Below are positions 45,399-64,000 of a stretch of 64,000 bases of DNA, piece by piece. The notes beneath the pieces were generated by a model. It saw only the letters and a program-made list of their open reading frames with translations. It ran no database searches and was not told the origin of the DNA. The translations under genes and the position numbers were made by a program. Numbering within the stretch: position 1 is the stretch's first letter; every line of letters starts with the position of its first letter. Origin of the DNA: Marthasterias glacialis (Eukaryota; Echinodermata; Asteroidea; Forcipulatida; Asteriidae); NCBI GenBank assembly GCA_911728455.2, contig OU452238.1:11037565-11101564 (forward strand). Reading direction: 5' to 3'.

Positions 45399-46030
45399 TT
45401 TATTAGTCAAGCATCTTGCTGGCTGTGTGGGTGGCAGGATGAGTACAATTCTTGAATTTGAAACAGTTGCAGTTTCAAATTTAATGTGAGTGGATGCATC
45501 TATAACTGTATTCCTTACTGTTATCCAAAGGTAGCACACAAATTGTACTTGAGGATTTGAAAAATTACATTTACAAGTAAGACATAATACACCCTTGAAA
45601 AGTGTGCCTGTTTGCAATGAAAACCAGGTTTTGCTGCAAAATCACATTGCAGAAGATGTTGTAAAAAGAAATGCATCACATAAAAAAAACAAATTATAAC
45701 AAATGTCACAATCATTTTATGAAATTATGAGTTCATTAATGAACAAAAACTCAAATGTGATGATCTTATAATCTTGGAAGTTAAGTCAAATATTGCAACT
45801 TCTGCAGAAGGGAAGCTTAAATAATGGTTGTAGATCACTTACCATTCTTTTCATGGTATTTTGTTCCACTTAAATAACATTCCTACATAATTTAGAATTG
45901 TTAGCATTGCCTTTAGCACCATACCATGTCCCTGATCCAGTTGGACAAAGCAACACTTATCAGTGATATTCTGTTCATTGAAGAGAGTTAAATCAATGTC
46001 TATGATGAAGCTACGGCTGGTGGGATACTG
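45399..46030 (-). terminator. CUL2: CUL2 3' UTR with candidate poly(A) signal
   Basis: The nearest clear AATAAA on the - strand after the stop codon is the complement of 45399-45404. This would give a 3' UTR of about 630 bases. A variant signal nearer the stop cannot be excluded. Confidence 0.45.

Positions 46031-64000
<17,970 letters not shown>

Overview
This is eukaryotic nuclear DNA from an animal, very probably a marine invertebrate. Short coding exons with canonical GT/AG borders are scattered in long AT-rich introns, and transposon debris and minisatellites fill the rest. The repeat mix (tRNA-Leu-like SINEs, Helentron-like elements, TTAA-flanked MITEs, CR1/L2/RTE-like LINE and Gypsy fragments) would fit an echinoderm or another invertebrate deuterostome, but this is a guess; the sequence alone does not fix the species.

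Two conserved genes are present, transcribed toward each other, and each runs off the window at its 5' end. On the + strand, 11 exons between 5059 and 24331 encode the four-CBS-domain body and C-terminus of the AMP-activated protein kinase gamma subunit (PRKAG family, 319 codons here). On the - strand, 9 exons between 64000 and 46031 encode the C-terminal half of cullin-2 (CUL2, 335 codons here), including the neddylation site and the C-terminal winged-helix domain. All exon phases join cleanly in both genes.

Layout: 1-5058, upstream region or 5' intron of PRKAG, with a Helentron-like element and a 13-bp minisatellite. 5059-24331, PRKAG; intron 1 is the richest in repeats. 24332-46030, intergenic region of about 21 kb with TTAA-MITEs, a 28-bp tandem repeat, a broken LINE, a Gypsy integrase remnant split by a 334-bp TIR element, a second LINE split by a 774-bp TIR element, two Helentron-like copies, and a weak candidate first exon of a small secreted-protein gene at about 42.9 kb. 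46031-64000, CUL2; its 6.3-kb intron between 48485 and 54805 carries a Helentron-like copy, a 23-bp minisatellite and a 35-bp minisatellite that lies next to an exon.

The two genes have no functional link visible in the sequence: one is an energy sensor, the other a scaffold of an E3 ubiquitin ligase. The most unusual content is the mobile DNA: a Helentron-like family with conserved ends and a preserved 5' hairpin, a TTAA-flanked MITE family with at least eight copies, several nested insertions that split recognisable reading frames, and two places where intron sequence stays open in frame with a conserved exon.
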